Assembly: GCF_900114245.1 (NCBI RefSeq)
Contig: NZ_FOSK01000014.1
Span: 62,001 to 126,000, forward strand
Direction: 5' to 3'
DNA length: 64,000 nucleotides
From: Pseudovibrio ascidiaceicola
GTDB taxonomy: Bacteria > Pseudomonadota > Alphaproteobacteria > Rhizobiales > Stappiaceae
The stretch's first letter is position 1; every line of letters starts with the position of its first letter. The position numbers and the translations under genes are program-made. The notes beneath the pieces are model-generated. The model worked only from the letters and a program-made list of their open reading frames with translations. It did no database searches and was not told where the DNA came from. This document shows positions 52,985 through 62,946 of this stretch, in pieces.

Positions 52985-55546
52985 CTAACTGCGTGGCTTC
53001 AGGTTCTCAGGATCGTAAAGCGGCGCATATCCCACTCCGGCGACTTCAACCGGATAGATTTCATCGAAGTAGGAAACCTCCAGCTTTTTCCCTTCCTCAC
53101 AGTACTCCTGCGGCAGATAGGCGAGGGCGATATTTTTCCCGATGCTCGGGCCGTAGGCGATGGACGTTGTGTAAGACCGCCGTCCCAGTTCATCCATGAG
53201 CGTCTCGCCTGTGTCCGGATGCATAATAGGCAGGTTGCCAACGGGGTACCGCGCAACGCCGTCTTTATCAGTATTGTCGGTCATCACCAGTGTACACAAC
53301 ATGGCAGGCTGAGCCTCACGGGCGCGGTACTCCACGTGCTTGTCTTTACCGCGAAAGTCTGCGGCCTTCACCTTTGGCCGGGAGAGATCGGCTTCAAAAA
53401 GGTTGTACTGTGTGTGCAAGTCCGCATTTTGCAAGCGTAATGACTTCTCCAATCGCCGTGAGTTTGCATAGGTCTCGACACCCACCGCAATCACGCCGAT
53501 CTCGCGCAAAGCATCCCAGACAGCCAAACCGTCTTCATAGCGCATATGCAGCTCCCACCCTTGCTCACCCACATAAGAGATGCGGAAGGCAGAGACGGTT
53601 TTGCCAGCAATAGTGATCTCGCGAATAGCTGCAAACGGGAAGTTTTCTGCTGTAAGAGCGTCAGGGTCCTCAACGACTTTCTGTAGGTTTTCACGAGCGT
53701 TTGGCCCCCAGATACCAATGGTCGTGTAATCCTCACTCACATCTGTGATGGAGACATTCCAGCCATTATCATCTGCAACACGCTGCATATAGACAAGATC
53801 ACGCGGTCCAGCATCTGCTCCATTCACCAGTCGGCACCGGTCTTCCATACGAAACACCGTGAAATCAGCACGCACATGGCCATCATCATCCAGCATGTGC
53901 GTGTAAATGCCTTTGCCGATATTCTTGTCACCGCCGATTTTTGCGGCACACAGCCACTCCATCAGCGCAACGTGATCCGGACCGGAAATGTCAGTCATGT
54001 GGAAATGAGAGAGATTAATGATGCCGCAATCCTCACTCATCTCCAGATGCTCAGCATTGGAAACACGCCAGAAATGGCGGCTGTCCCATTCGTTCTCACG
54101 CTCAGGAACACGGTTGCCATGCTTGTTCAGCAAGTGCTCATTGGCAGCATAACCGTGAGCACGTTCCCAGCCCCCAAGTTCCATGAAGTAACCGCCCAGC
54201 TCAACCTCCCGCTCATAAAACGGTGAGCGTCGGATACCACGGGCATTGGCGAAAGGTTCACGAGGATGGACCGGCGGATTATAGATCTTCTTCGCAGTCT
54301 CCCAGCACCGATCATGGATGTATTGCTCTTTCAGCTGGAACTCGTTGAAACGAGAGAAGTCCACCGAGTTGTGATCCACATGGGTCTTGCCATAAGTCAT
54401 CCAGTCCGCAATGAGCTTGCCCATGCCGGGGCCGTCTTTGATCCAGATGCCAACCGCATACCAAAGCCCGCGCAGCTTCCGACTTTCTCCCATGGAGGGA
54501 CCGCCATCAACTGAGGCTTGCAAAAGCCCGTTGAAGGAATGGCTTTCATTGAACCCGAGCTCAGCCAGAACCGGCGTCAGTTCCATCGCCTTTTCCAGCG
54601 GCTCAATCACATCCTCAAGCACCAGATCTCGCTGGGAGGGAGACAAACGGGCCTGGTCTTTTTCTAAAATGTCACGCGGATGCACGAGACGTGGGTTTTC
54701 CTCGTAATAGTAGCCCCATTCAATCTGACCACCTTCAGTGCTCTTCGGGTCACCTGTATCACGCATATAGGCAGAGTTGCCCTGATCCCGCAGCAAAGGC
54801 ATACCGATCTCAGCGCCAGTGCCTTCAAACTCGTTGTAAGGACCGAAGAAGGTGAGGGGATGGTCCACTGGCATGACAGGCAAATCCTCGCCTGCCATCT
54901 CCGCAATGAGACGTCCCCAAAGACCAGCGCACACAACAACATGATCTGCATGGATGGTCCCGCGCTCTGTCTTCACGCCCGTGATACGGCCATTATCTGT
55001 GATGAGCTCCAACGCCGACGTGTTGGCAAAGATCCTGAGCTTACCGGTTGCCTCACCCTGATCAATGAGCTTGCCCGCAACAGTTTGCGAGCGCGGAACG
55101 ACAAGGCCAGCATCAGGATCCCATAAGGCACCCTGGATTTGATCTTCCTCCAAAAGTGGAAACTTCTCTTTGGCTTCAGCGGCACTGATGATGTTGACAT
55201 TGGTGCCAAAGGCTTTGCTTGAATCCACCCGGCGCTTGAGCTCGGCCATGCGCTCATCATCACCCACACGCGCAACTTCCAATCCGCCGATGCGGGCGTA
55301 GTGACCCATTTTCTCATAAAAATCCATCGAGTACATGGTGGTCCAGCACGTCAGAAGATCATGGCTGGTGGCATAACAAAAATCCGAGGCGTGAGCCGTT
55401 GACCCGATATCTGTCGGAATGCCGGACTTATCGATACCAACAATATCGTCCCAGCCATTTTCAATGAGATGATGAATGACGGAAGCTCCAACAATGCCGC
55501 CTGCGCCAACAATCACAACTTTCGCTTTGTTAGGGAATGCGGACAT
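52985..55546 (-). CDS. GcvT-fused FAD-dependent oxidoreductase, dimethylglycine dehydrogenase-like
   Basis: 853 aa. The N-terminal half is a DAO-type flavoprotein (VVIVGAGGIVGASVIHHL near residues 10-27, GSTAHASDFCYATS near the flavin-linkage region). The C-terminal half, from about residue 430, is a GcvT-type folate-binding domain with SYVGEQGWELHMRYE near residue 656 and a GcvT C-domain. Such enzymes oxidise dimethylglycine or sarcosine and pass the methyl carbon to tetrahydrofolate. Because sarcosine oxidase genes lie in the same cluster, dimethylglycine is the favoured substrate. It is last in the leftward array after purU, with AAGGA before the ATG. Confidence 0.87.
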   Translation of the reverse strand: MSAFPNKAKVVIVGAGGIVGASVIHHLIENGWDDIVGIDKSGIPTDIGSTAHASDFCYATSHDLLTCWTTMYSMDFYEKMGHYARIGGLEVARVGDDERMAELKRRVDSSKAFGTNVNIISAAEAKEKFPLLEEDQIQGALWDPDAGLVVPRSQTVAGKLIDQGEATGKLRIFANTSALELITDNGRITGVKTERGTIHADHVVVCAGLWGRLIAEMAGEDLPVMPVDHPLTFFGPYNEFEGTGAEIGMPLLRDQGNSAYMRDTGDPKSTEGGQIEWGYYYEENPRLVHPRDILEKDQARLSPSQRDLVLEDVIEPLEKAMELTPVLAELGFNESHSFNGLLQASVDGGPSMGESRKLRGLWYAVGIWIKDGPGMGKLIADWMTYGKTHVDHNSVDFSRFNEFQLKEQYIHDRCWETAKKIYNPPVHPREPFANARGIRRSPFYEREVELGGYFMELGGWERAHGYAANEHLLNKHGNRVPERENEWDSRHFWRVSNAEHLEMSEDCGIINLSHFHMTDISGPDHVALMEWLCAAKIGGDKNIGKGIYTHMLDDDGHVRADFTVFRMEDRCRLVNGADAGPRDLVYMQRVADDNGWNVSITDVSEDYTTIGIWGPNARENLQKVVEDPDALTAENFPFAAIREITIAGKTVSAFRISYVGEQGWELHMRYEDGLAVWDALREIGVIAVGVETYANSRRLEKSLRLQNADLHTQYNLFEADLSRPKVKAADFRGKDKHVEYRAREAQPAMLCTLVMTDNTDKDGVARYPVGNLPIMHPDTGETLMDELGRRSYTTSIAYGPSIGKNIALAYLPQEYCEEGKKLEVSYFDEIYPVEVAGVGYAPLYDPENLKPRS

Positions 55547-55615
55547 GTTTTCGATCCTTTACTTCTATGAATTCTCGGTACGTTGGCAGAGCAGTGTTGG
55601 CGTTGTGAGCTGGCC

Positions 55616-56473
55616 TTAGGAGGTAAAGACCACCGTGCTGTTGTTGTTGAGCATGACACGGCCTTCCAGATGGTATTTGACAGCCCGCGCAAGCACGCGA
55701 GATTCAATATCCCGGCCAGCTGCTACAAAATCTTCGGCAGTCATGCCATGCGTCACCCGTTCAGTTTCCTGCTCAATGATCGGTCCTTCATCCAGATCCG
55801 GCGTCACATAGTGAGCCGTCGCACCTATCAGTTTTACTCCGCGATCATGGGCCTGATGATAGGGCTTTGCCCCTTTAAAGCTTGGCAGGAACGAATGGTG
55901 GATGTTGATGATCATGCCAAAGAACTTGCTGGACATCTCATCGGTCAGCACCTGCATATAACGTGCAAGGATAACCAGCTCCGCATTCGTTTTTTCAATG
56001 AGATCACTCAGCTTGGCTTCCTGCTCAAGCTTGCTCGCCTTAGTGATAGGCCAGTGATAAAACGGGATACCTTCGTGCTCCGCAACGCCTTGGCTATCCG
56101 CGTGGTTGGACACGATGGCAACAACATCAGCATCAAGCCAGCCCACTTTGATCTGGTAAAGCAGATGCAGCAGCGCATGGTCAAATCTGGAGACCATGAT
56201 GATGACCTTGGGACGACGTGAGAAATCTTCCACTTTCAGCCGCATTTTGAATCGGTCAACGGCAGGCGACAGGGCCAGTTCAAGAGCTGCTTTGTCGATG
56301 TGCTCCGGCACACGCACGGCAACCCGCAGGAAGAACTGGTTTGTCTTGCGATCACAAAACTGGTTCGCTTCGACAATATTTGCACCACGCGCGGCCAGGG
56401 CTGACGTCACTGTCGAGACGATACCTGGTTGATCCACACAGGTGAAGCGGAGGATGAAAGTTGTATCACTCAC
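55616..56473 (-). CDS. purU: Formyltetrahydrofolate deformylase
   Basis: 285 aa from GTG 56473, which has GGGAGAG upstream and gives the normal PurU length; a frame extension to 56551 is unlikely. An N-terminal ACT domain (FTCVDQPGIVSTVTSALAAR) precedes a formyltransferase-fold domain with INIHHSFLPSFKGAKPYHQA and GATAHYVTPDLDEGPIIEQ, which carry the catalytic Asn, His and Asp. It releases formate and tetrahydrofolate from 10-formyl-THF. Next to folate-linked demethylases its job is to recycle folate. Confidence 0.93.
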   Translation of the reverse strand: MSDTTFILRFTCVDQPGIVSTVTSALAARGANIVEANQFCDRKTNQFFLRVAVRVPEHIDKAALELALSPAVDRFKMRLKVEDFSRRPKVIIMVSRFDHALLHLLYQIKVGWLDADVVAIVSNHADSQGVAEHEGIPFYHWPITKASKLEQEAKLSDLIEKTNAELVILARYMQVLTDEMSSKFFGMIINIHHSFLPSFKGAKPYHQAHDRGVKLIGATAHYVTPDLDEGPIIEQETERVTHGMTAEDFVAAGRDIESRVLARAVKYHLEGRVMLNNNSTVVFTS

Positions 56474-56945
56474 TGAAACAGGTCTCTCCCAATCAAAATG
56501 CCAAATGAAACAAAGTGTTTTGCTCAACTCTTTGCATTGTCCTACCAACAATTTGGAGAGGTTTTACGTTCAGAAATAGGAGATATGCGTCAGATCGGGA
56601 TGACCCCTACGACATTTATATCAGTGTCTTTGAGAGCATCACGTCTGATCAACTTTTATGCGAGTGCAAATGGAATACGTAGCCAAGCCGACTCAAATTA
56701 AGTATAAATACGGCATGGGCTTAAGCTTGGTTGCTAATGCCCATAAAGCCAGTCTGCTGAAACCACTAAGGAGACTGGGTACGATGAAGACACCCGAGCA
56801 ATTTGCTAGTCAGCATGGTCAGACCAACTGGAAAAGTATGCCACTGAAAACACGTTGAAACTGGCCGGAATTGGATAGGCTCAGATCGAAATAGCAATGC
56901 AGTGATTGCAGTGTTTCGCTCTGAATTTGAAGAGAAGCATCTTGT
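56474..56945. other. Divergent promoter region between purU and the GbdR-like regulator
   Basis: Holds the leftward promoter for purU and the rightward promoter for the regulator. A possible 24-codon leader frame lies at 56784-56858. No palindrome long enough to call an operator was found. Confidence 0.4.
56784..56858 (+). CDS. Possible 24-aa leader peptide before the GbdR-like gene
   Basis: ATG with AAGGAG ten bases upstream, then 24 codons (MKTPEQFASQHGQTNWKSMP and four more) and TGA. It resembles no known peptide. The ribosome site is the main support. It ends 87 bases before the regulator ATG, so it could be a small gene or a control leader. Confidence 0.25.
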   Translation: MKTPEQFASQHGQTNWKSMPLKTR

Positions 56946-57983
56946 ATGACACAGGCACTATCGCACCCGACCAACGCTTCGCGAACTTCAGGTTCCAAGC
57001 CAGAAAAGACCCGTCTCTCTGTTGGCTTCATTCTGGCCAAACGCTTCACGCTTTGCGCCTTTGCCAACTTCGTTGATGTCCTGCGTCTCGCGGCAGATGA
57101 AGGGGATCGCAGTCGTCCGATCCTGTGCAACTGGACGGTCCTGTCAGACACGATGGACCCAATCCCGTCAAGCAGCGGTGTCTCTGTTCATCCCAAAGAG
57201 CGATTAGGAGATCCGCGACGTTTCAACTACATCGTCGTTGTTGGCGGTCTCATTGATGAAAGCACGGATTTTAGCCCGGCCTATCAAAATTTCCTGAAAG
57301 AAGCCGCTGCTGCCGGAATCCCACTTATCGGTGTCTGTACCGGTGCTTTCTTGCTTCATCGCTCTGGCTTGCTGGATGGTTACAAAAGCTGTGTCAGTTG
57401 GTTCAGTCATTCTGACTTTAAAGAACAGTTTGACGGACTTGATCCGGTCACCGATCAGATCTTCGTGGTGGATAGAGATCGCTTAACCTGCGCAGGGGGG
57501 GTGAGTTCCGCCCATCTGGCAGCCTATCTGGTTGATAAGCATGTTGGCCGCGCCCATGCCAACAAAAGCCTGCACATCATGATCATTGATGATGCACATC
57601 AGGCTGAAAAACCACAACCCGGAATCCCGCTTGATCTGAAAACCCAAAACCCGATCGTCCAGCGCGCGCTGCACATCATGCAGCAAAACATCGATACACC
57701 GATCTCCATTCAGGAAATCGCTCAGCGTATGGGCAAGAGCAAGCGCCAGATAGAGCGGTACTTCCGACTGTCTTTGGAAACGTCACCACAAGTTGCGTTT
57801 CTCAACATTCGCCTGGATCTGGCGCGCCACCTGATCGAGAAAAGCCAGAAGTCTGTCGCGCAAATAGCGGTTGATTGTGGGTTCTGTGACTCGTCCCATC
57901 TCAGCAGAATGTTCCGCCGCCGCTATGGCTGCACACCTCAGGTCCTGCGTCGTCTTCCAGTGACAGAAGAGCAAGTTGCCTAA
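56946..57983 (+). CDS. gbdR: AraC-family (GlxA-type) transcriptional regulator, GbdR-like
   Basis: 345 aa. An N-terminal DJ-1/PfpI-like domain (LSVGFILAKRFTLCAFANFV, GVCTGAFLLHRSGLLDG) and a C-terminal double HTH (ISIQEIAQRMGKSKRQIERY; VAQIAVDCGFCDSSHLSRMF). GbdR of Pseudomonas, with the same layout, activates glycine betaine and dimethylglycine catabolism. Its place between purU, a BCCT carrier and gbc genes supports the same role here. The HTH Cys residues (CGFCDSS) are common in this branch. Confidence 0.85.
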   Translation: MTQALSHPTNASRTSGSKPEKTRLSVGFILAKRFTLCAFANFVDVLRLAADEGDRSRPILCNWTVLSDTMDPIPSSSGVSVHPKERLGDPRRFNYIVVVGGLIDESTDFSPAYQNFLKEAAAAGIPLIGVCTGAFLLHRSGLLDGYKSCVSWFSHSDFKEQFDGLDPVTDQIFVVDRDRLTCAGGVSSAHLAAYLVDKHVGRAHANKSLHIMIIDDAHQAEKPQPGIPLDLKTQNPIVQRALHIMQQNIDTPISIQEIAQRMGKSKRQIERYFRLSLETSPQVAFLNIRLDLARHLIEKSQKSVAQIAVDCGFCDSSHLSRMFRRRYGCTPQVLRRLPVTEEQVA

Positions 57984-57988
57984 GAAAA

Positions 57989-58020
57989 ATGCCGCCGCAA
58001 CGAGAGCGCTGCGACGGCAT
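57989..58020 (-). terminator. Terminator after the BCCT gene
   Basis: ATGCCGCCGCA (57989-57999) pairs with TGCGACGGCAT (58010-58020) with one mismatch. Leftwards it is followed by a run of five T, so it ends the BCCT transcript; it also sits right after the regulator stop. Confidence 0.75.
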
Positions 58021-58051
58021 CTATGATTTAGAGGTAGCTTAGTCAGCCAAC

Positions 58052-59698
58052 TTAGCGAGGTTCGCTCGCAAGTCCTCTCCAAATAGCAACGCACATGATG
58101 AGCAAGACGATTGTGAACGGCAATCCCGTGGAAATCACCATGGATTGCAGAGACTTCAACCCGCCTGCAGAAAGCAGCAGCACGATTGCGATCAGTCCTT
58201 CAAACAGACACCAAAACACACGCTGAGGAACTGGAGCATCCACTTTGCCGCCAGCCGCGATCGTATCAATCACCAGAGAACCGGAATCGGAGGAGGTGAC
58301 GAAGAACACGATCACAAGCATGATACCGACAAAGCTTGTGATTGTTGCCCACGGCATCGCATCAAGCATTGTGAACAGCTGCACCGGCAGAGCAGCTTGC
58401 TGAACAGCGGTGTAACCGTCATTGACGATCTGGCTGATCGCAGCGCCGCCAAAGATGGACATCCAAAGCACGCAAACCAAAGAAGGGATGAGCAGAACAC
58501 TGACCAGGAACTCACGAACAGTACGTCCACGGCTCACACGCGCGATGAACATGCCCACGAATGGTGACCAGGAAATCCACCAAGCCCAATAGAACGAGGT
58601 CCAACCCTGCATGAAGTTGACGTCTTCACGACCAACTGGGCTGGAAAGAGCAGGCAGATACTGCAAATAAGCGCCAAGATAGTTGAGAGCATCTGGCAAC
58701 AACACAAGGCCCGGACCAGCAATAACAACGAACAGCACCAGCAAAGCGGCCAGTCCCATGTTGATCTCAGAAAGCAGCTTCACACCGGCTTCCAGACCAC
58801 GCACAACAGATACAAGCGCAATTGCGGTAATCGCAGCAATCAGAATGACCTGCCACGTGCTGTCAATTGGCATGCCGAACAGTTTGTTGAATCCAGAGTT
58901 CGCCTGAACAGCACCAAGACCAAGAGAGGTTGCAAGACCAAACAAGGTTGCAAAAACGGCGAGAATATCAATGATATGACCCGGCCAACCCCAGACGCGC
59001 TCACCAAAAATCGGATAAAAGGCAGAACGAATTGTGAGTGGCAAACCTCTGTTGTAGCTGAAGAACGCAAGGCTCAATCCAACAACAGCATAGATCGCCC
59101 ATGGGTGCAGACCCCAGTGGAAGATCGACGCAGCCATACCCAGACGGATCGCTTCTTCCTGTGTCGCGGCAGCACCAAGCGGCGCCCAGTCTGTACGCAC
59201 GCCATCAGCGCCTACGGTCGTACCACCCAGAGAGGATGCGAAGTGGCTGATCGGTTCAGAAACGCCGTAGAACATCAACCCGATGCCCATTCCGGCAGCA
59301 AAAAGCATGGAGAACCAGCTTACGTAGCTGAAATCTGGCGTGGCTTCCTTCCCGCCCAGGCGCACCTTGCCATAAGGGCTGACCACGATAACGAGGCAGA
59401 GGATCACGAAGATGTCGGCAGCGCCAATGAAGAACCAGTCAAAGCTTTTCGTGACAGTTGAAAAGAGTAGGCTGAAAACAGAGTTTGCCTGATCCGGCAA
59501 AAATAGGGTGTAGGCGACAAATCCAACGACAGCTAAAGCTGAGATAGCAAAAACCGGGTTGTGAATGTCAAAACCAATTGGTCCGAATTTTCCTTCAATA
59601 TTGTCTTGGCCAAGACTGTAATCTGAGTCTGCCAATTCGTCCGATGGACTATCTAAAGTATCCGCCGGAGGCCGGTCGGAACTACGTAAATCAGTCAT
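58052..59698 (-). CDS. BCCT-family transporter of the glycine betaine cluster
   Basis: 548 aa with about 12 membrane segments after a 50-residue polar N-terminus. BCCT marks: MLFAAGMGIGLMFYGVSEPI, IFHWGLHPWAIYAVVGL and FYWAWWISWSPFVGMFIARV followed by SRGRT. It most likely imports glycine betaine for the demethylation genes upstream; choline or DMSP are alternatives. AGGAG precedes the ATG. There is no long C-terminal tail, so it should act in nutrition rather than osmosensing. Confidence 0.92.
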   Translation of the reverse strand: MTDLRSSDRPPADTLDSPSDELADSDYSLGQDNIEGKFGPIGFDIHNPVFAISALAVVGFVAYTLFLPDQANSVFSLLFSTVTKSFDWFFIGAADIFVILCLVIVVSPYGKVRLGGKEATPDFSYVSWFSMLFAAGMGIGLMFYGVSEPISHFASSLGGTTVGADGVRTDWAPLGAAATQEEAIRLGMAASIFHWGLHPWAIYAVVGLSLAFFSYNRGLPLTIRSAFYPIFGERVWGWPGHIIDILAVFATLFGLATSLGLGAVQANSGFNKLFGMPIDSTWQVILIAAITAIALVSVVRGLEAGVKLLSEINMGLAALLVLFVVIAGPGLVLLPDALNYLGAYLQYLPALSSPVGREDVNFMQGWTSFYWAWWISWSPFVGMFIARVSRGRTVREFLVSVLLIPSLVCVLWMSIFGGAAISQIVNDGYTAVQQAALPVQLFTMLDAMPWATITSFVGIMLVIVFFVTSSDSGSLVIDTIAAGGKVDAPVPQRVFWCLFEGLIAIVLLLSAGGLKSLQSMVISTGLPFTIVLLIMCVAIWRGLASEPR

Positions 59699-59831
59699 GA
59701 AGCTTCTCCTGTGTTGGACCGTTTATTTTGTGGTCAGGAGAGATCCTTGGGCTGGACCCTTCTTATCGTTCTTATTGATTTAGATACACTTTTTTCTTGT
59801 CATTAAGCAATGGATGGGGGAGTGCCAAACA

Positions 59832-60962
59832 CTAAAGGTCCACTTCAATGTCTGACATAGGTGTTGTGCAGCAAATCAGGATTTTACCCTGATCTATCTC
59901 TCGTTTTCGAATGCCGCCGCCATGTTGCATGTCGGTTTCACCCGAAACGAGTTGAGATTTACATGTTCCGCAAATACCGCGTTGACACGATGCCATGGGC
60001 AGAATGCCAGCTTCACGGGCTGCAGAAAGGATTGTCATGCCCGGTCCACACTCAACCACATGTCCGGTCTTGGTGAAGGTGACGCGATAGGTCTGGTCAC
60101 TGATTTCCGGTGCAGCAATCTGGTCCTCAAAGGTACCAGCTGTCTCAGCGCCAAAGTCGAAGCTTTCTTCATGGTAATTTGCCATGTCAAAGCCTGATTC
60201 CTGCAGCATGTTTTGCACGCCTTCCATGAAACGGGCAGGGCCGCAACATAGGATCTTTCTGTCCTTAAAGTCCGGCGACATGAGAGACAGCATCTGAAGG
60301 CTCAAACGCCCTTCAAACCCGCTCCAGCTGTTATATCCAGACGTGGTGCTGCAAGTAAAAGAGAGCTTGAAAGCGGGGTTTTGTGCGGCCAGCAACTCCA
60401 GTTCATGTCTAAAGATGATATCTGCAGGTGTGCGTGCAGCATGAATGAAATGCAGATCTGTTGGCTCGGCAAGATCACAGGCCGTGCGGGTCATCGACAT
60501 CATGGGCGTAATGCCACTGCCTGCTGAAATGAAGAGCAGTTTTTCTTCCTGCGTAGCATCAGTGGTGAACTCACCAGCCGGGCCGGTCACATTCACTTCC
60601 TTGCCAGGCAGCATGTTGTCCAAAAGCCAGTTAGAGCCAGGACCGCCCGGGACCCGTTTGACAGTGATCTCAACACGATAGGGCCGCGCAGCAGAAGCAG
60701 AAATCGTATAACTGCGCATGATCATGCCTTCGACAGGAAGCTCGAAGGTCATGTGCTGGCCGGGATAGAACCTGAAAACCCGAGGCTCACGTGCAGAAAA
60801 CAGGAACGTCTTTACATCATGTGTTTCCTGTCGCACTTGTCGGCAGACCAGAACATCATCCACCTCCGGATCCCACATGGGGATCCGGGTCGCTTCGGTG
60901 AAGTGTTCTTCCTCGTAGTCAGTGACAGTCTTCAGGTCATCAAAAGTTACGTTCTGAGTCAT
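59832..60962 (-). CDS. gbcB: Glycine betaine monooxygenase reductase component
   Basis: 376 aa. FAD domain (FRFYPGQHMTFELP, RSYTISASA), NAD-binding domain (LLFISAGSGITPMMSM, KILCCGPARFMEGV) and a C-terminal plant-type [2Fe-2S] domain with CQRGICGTCKSQLVSG and ICC. It passes electrons from NAD(P)H to the Rieske oxygenase. The start overlaps the gbcA stop by four bases. Related reductases serve other Rieske enzymes, but pairing with the next gene and the betaine cluster supports GbcB. Confidence 0.9.
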   Translation of the reverse strand: MTQNVTFDDLKTVTDYEEEHFTEATRIPMWDPEVDDVLVCRQVRQETHDVKTFLFSAREPRVFRFYPGQHMTFELPVEGMIMRSYTISASAARPYRVEITVKRVPGGPGSNWLLDNMLPGKEVNVTGPAGEFTTDATQEEKLLFISAGSGITPMMSMTRTACDLAEPTDLHFIHAARTPADIIFRHELELLAAQNPAFKLSFTCSTTSGYNSWSGFEGRLSLQMLSLMSPDFKDRKILCCGPARFMEGVQNMLQESGFDMANYHEESFDFGAETAGTFEDQIAAPEISDQTYRVTFTKTGHVVECGPGMTILSAAREAGILPMASCQRGICGTCKSQLVSGETDMQHGGGIRKREIDQGKILICCTTPMSDIEVDL

Positions 60963-62233
60963 GCGTCCGCCATTTCAACATCACCGGCAGGCATATGCGC
61001 TTTGTGGCGTTCAATATACCACTCACAAAGTGCTTCCACATGAGGTTCAGTGTATTCCGAGTATGGACCTTGCTCATAAGCAGGGTCTTCACTGCCAAGC
61101 TGTGCCAGACGCACCAGATCCGCATCCTGCTGGTTGGTCATCATCCAAACCTGCTTCAGATTATCGAGGTTATAATCCTCTCCCTCAATCGCATCCTTGT
61201 GCACCAACCAGGTGGTCCGCACCAGCGTACGATCCGGCGACAACGGGAAAGCAGCAAAGGTCACGATGTGATCACTCATGAAATGGTGCCATGAGTTAGG
61301 ATTATGCCAGAAGCTCAAACCACCAAGCTTGGCGTCCTTGAAGTTCCCAAGCAGCTTCTTACAGGCGATCTTGGTGTCCAGAGTGTGGGACTCGCCTTCG
61401 CCCATCAAAGGCAGGCGAATACACCGGAAACTGGTGGCATTGGCCAGCTTGTCCACTTCAGCTGATGGCAAGCCTGCAGCCTCCCAGCGCTTGTGCTCGC
61501 TCTCCAACAAGGACAGGTACTTGTTAACGTCCGCAGTTCGCCGCTCATCCATTTCATCGGGTGAAAAGCCAAAACCAAATTCGGAAAGTGGAACGGTAAG
61601 CTGCGGATGAGTACCTTCGCAGTGATAACACTCGCGGTTGTTCTCAAGCGTCAGCTTCCAGTTACCTTCCTCAACCAGATCAGCCGTGTAGGCCACCTTA
61701 CAGTTGGCGATATCATGAGGCGCAATATACGTCTCCATAATCTGCGCCATCTCTTCGATATCTTCTGGCGGGTTTTCCGCAAGGCAAATGAAGATGAGAC
61801 CTGCAATTGAGCGCACATGAACGGTCTTCAGACCATGGCAGGTCTTATCGAAGTCCTTGCCCATATGCTCGGCTAGAATGAGTTCACCATCCTCATTGTA
61901 GGTCCACCCATGATACCGGCAAACAATGTTGCCGATTGTGGCCTCAGGCTCATCAATGAGCTTAGCACCACGATGTCGGCAGATATTGTGAAAGCCGCGG
62001 ATATACATGTCATCACCGCGCAACAGCAGGACAGATGTCTTTCCGATTTCAACAGTAATGCAATCGCCCGGTTCCGGAAGCTGAGGTTCAACAGCGACGA
62101 AAATCCAGTGTTTGCGAAAGAAAACTTCCATGTCCAGATCAAGAATGTCGGGAGCACTATAGAAGGGGGCGTTGAGGCTTTTGCCCTTTTCGCGGTGAGC
62201 TATAAGATCTTGAATGTAAGACGGAACGCTCAT
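60959..62233 (-). CDS. gbcA: Glycine betaine monooxygenase, Rieske oxygenase component
   Basis: 424 aa. Rieske site: ICRHRGAKL and CRYHGWTYNEDG around residues 85-110. Non-heme iron region: LENNRECYHCEGTHPQL near residue 200. It demethylates glycine betaine to dimethylglycine with oxygen and releases formaldehyde. First gene of a two-gene unit with gbcB, with GAGG upstream of the ATG. Stachydrine or carnitine oxygenases are related, but the surrounding DMGDH, sarcosine oxidase and GbdR genes favour glycine betaine. Confidence 0.9.
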   Translation of the reverse strand: MSVPSYIQDLIAHREKGKSLNAPFYSAPDILDLDMEVFFRKHWIFVAVEPQLPEPGDCITVEIGKTSVLLLRGDDMYIRGFHNICRHRGAKLIDEPEATIGNIVCRYHGWTYNEDGELILAEHMGKDFDKTCHGLKTVHVRSIAGLIFICLAENPPEDIEEMAQIMETYIAPHDIANCKVAYTADLVEEGNWKLTLENNRECYHCEGTHPQLTVPLSEFGFGFSPDEMDERRTADVNKYLSLLESEHKRWEAAGLPSAEVDKLANATSFRCIRLPLMGEGESHTLDTKIACKKLLGNFKDAKLGGLSFWHNPNSWHHFMSDHIVTFAAFPLSPDRTLVRTTWLVHKDAIEGEDYNLDNLKQVWMMTNQQDADLVRLAQLGSEDPAYEQGPYSEYTEPHVEALCEWYIERHKAHMPAGDVEMADA

Positions 62234-62946
62234 GTTCAGATACCTCGGCTTAAAATGATGCCTGGGAAGATGACCGGTGCAGGTTGCTGAGATGATCAGG
62301 TGTCAGACCTGATCGTGAAGAACAAGGTGATAGAACGTCAATCATCTCTGTATGAGTTGAAGTTGAATTGTCACTATTATTAAGTGGCTTAGAATGATTT
62401 GTTAAAGTGAATTCAGAAAATGCCAAAGAGGCATGATTGGAATTCAGCCACACACTATCAAAACGGTTGGAATGAACTGAAGACGGCTCAGCACAGTCGA
62501 GCCAAGAGTTCGTCGATTTGTGGCAAGGCTTGTATTTTGCACAAGCATTGGAAAATACTGACTGATACACTTTAAGCCTCCCTCTTATAGTGTGACAGTG
62601 CTCTAAATTTTTACAGACGGTCTCGTTGCGTCAAGCCCGCGAAAATCCAGAGTAATCAGGAAATCTAGTTCGAATTAATCTCATGGTGGCAGGAAGTTTG
62701 AGGCACATTGGCAGTAAAAATGCGACGCCATTGCGATGCACACGCTGTGACTTGAAGATGACCTCAACCACACGGTGAAATACACCAGCCCAAGTCAACG
62801 TTTCAGAGGAGTTTTCGCCTGAAAACATCTTCGCCGCCTAACCTCCGCGTAAGGTGACAGCGCACAAATGCGGGATAAAAAATGACGATGATCGAAGCAT
62901 TGCGTCATTGACCAAGATTGGTGTTTTGAATGAAAAAAATGCGGCC
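62234..62946. other. Intergenic region upstream of gbcA and downstream of soxG
   Basis: No convincing gene in 713 bases. It should contain the gbcA promoter. A perfect 8-bp dyad (62295-62315) lies 62 bases before the gbcA ATG and the soxG terminator lies at the far end. A leftward open frame at 62250-62570 has Ser/Asn-rich, low-quality translation and is judged non-coding. Confidence 0.5.
62295..62315. promoter_or_regulatory. Inverted repeat upstream of gbcA
   Basis: GATCAGGT, a 5-nt spacer, ACCTGATC. It could be an operator, or, if transcribed, a 5-prime leader hairpin. AraC-type regulators prefer direct repeats, so a different protein may use it. Confidence 0.4.

Noticed and set aside
52985-55546. 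The GcvT-containing enzyme as the DMSP demethylase DmdA
   Set aside because: DmdA is a single GcvT-like protein of about 370 residues without an FAD domain; this one is a flavoprotein fusion in a betaine cluster.
55583-56221. 212-codon forward frame over purU
   Set aside because: Antisense to PurU, which has all its catalytic motifs.
62250-62570. Reverse-strand 106-codon frame upstream of gbcA
   Set aside because: Ser/Asn/His-rich translation without structure, spanning the dyad and the probable promoter.
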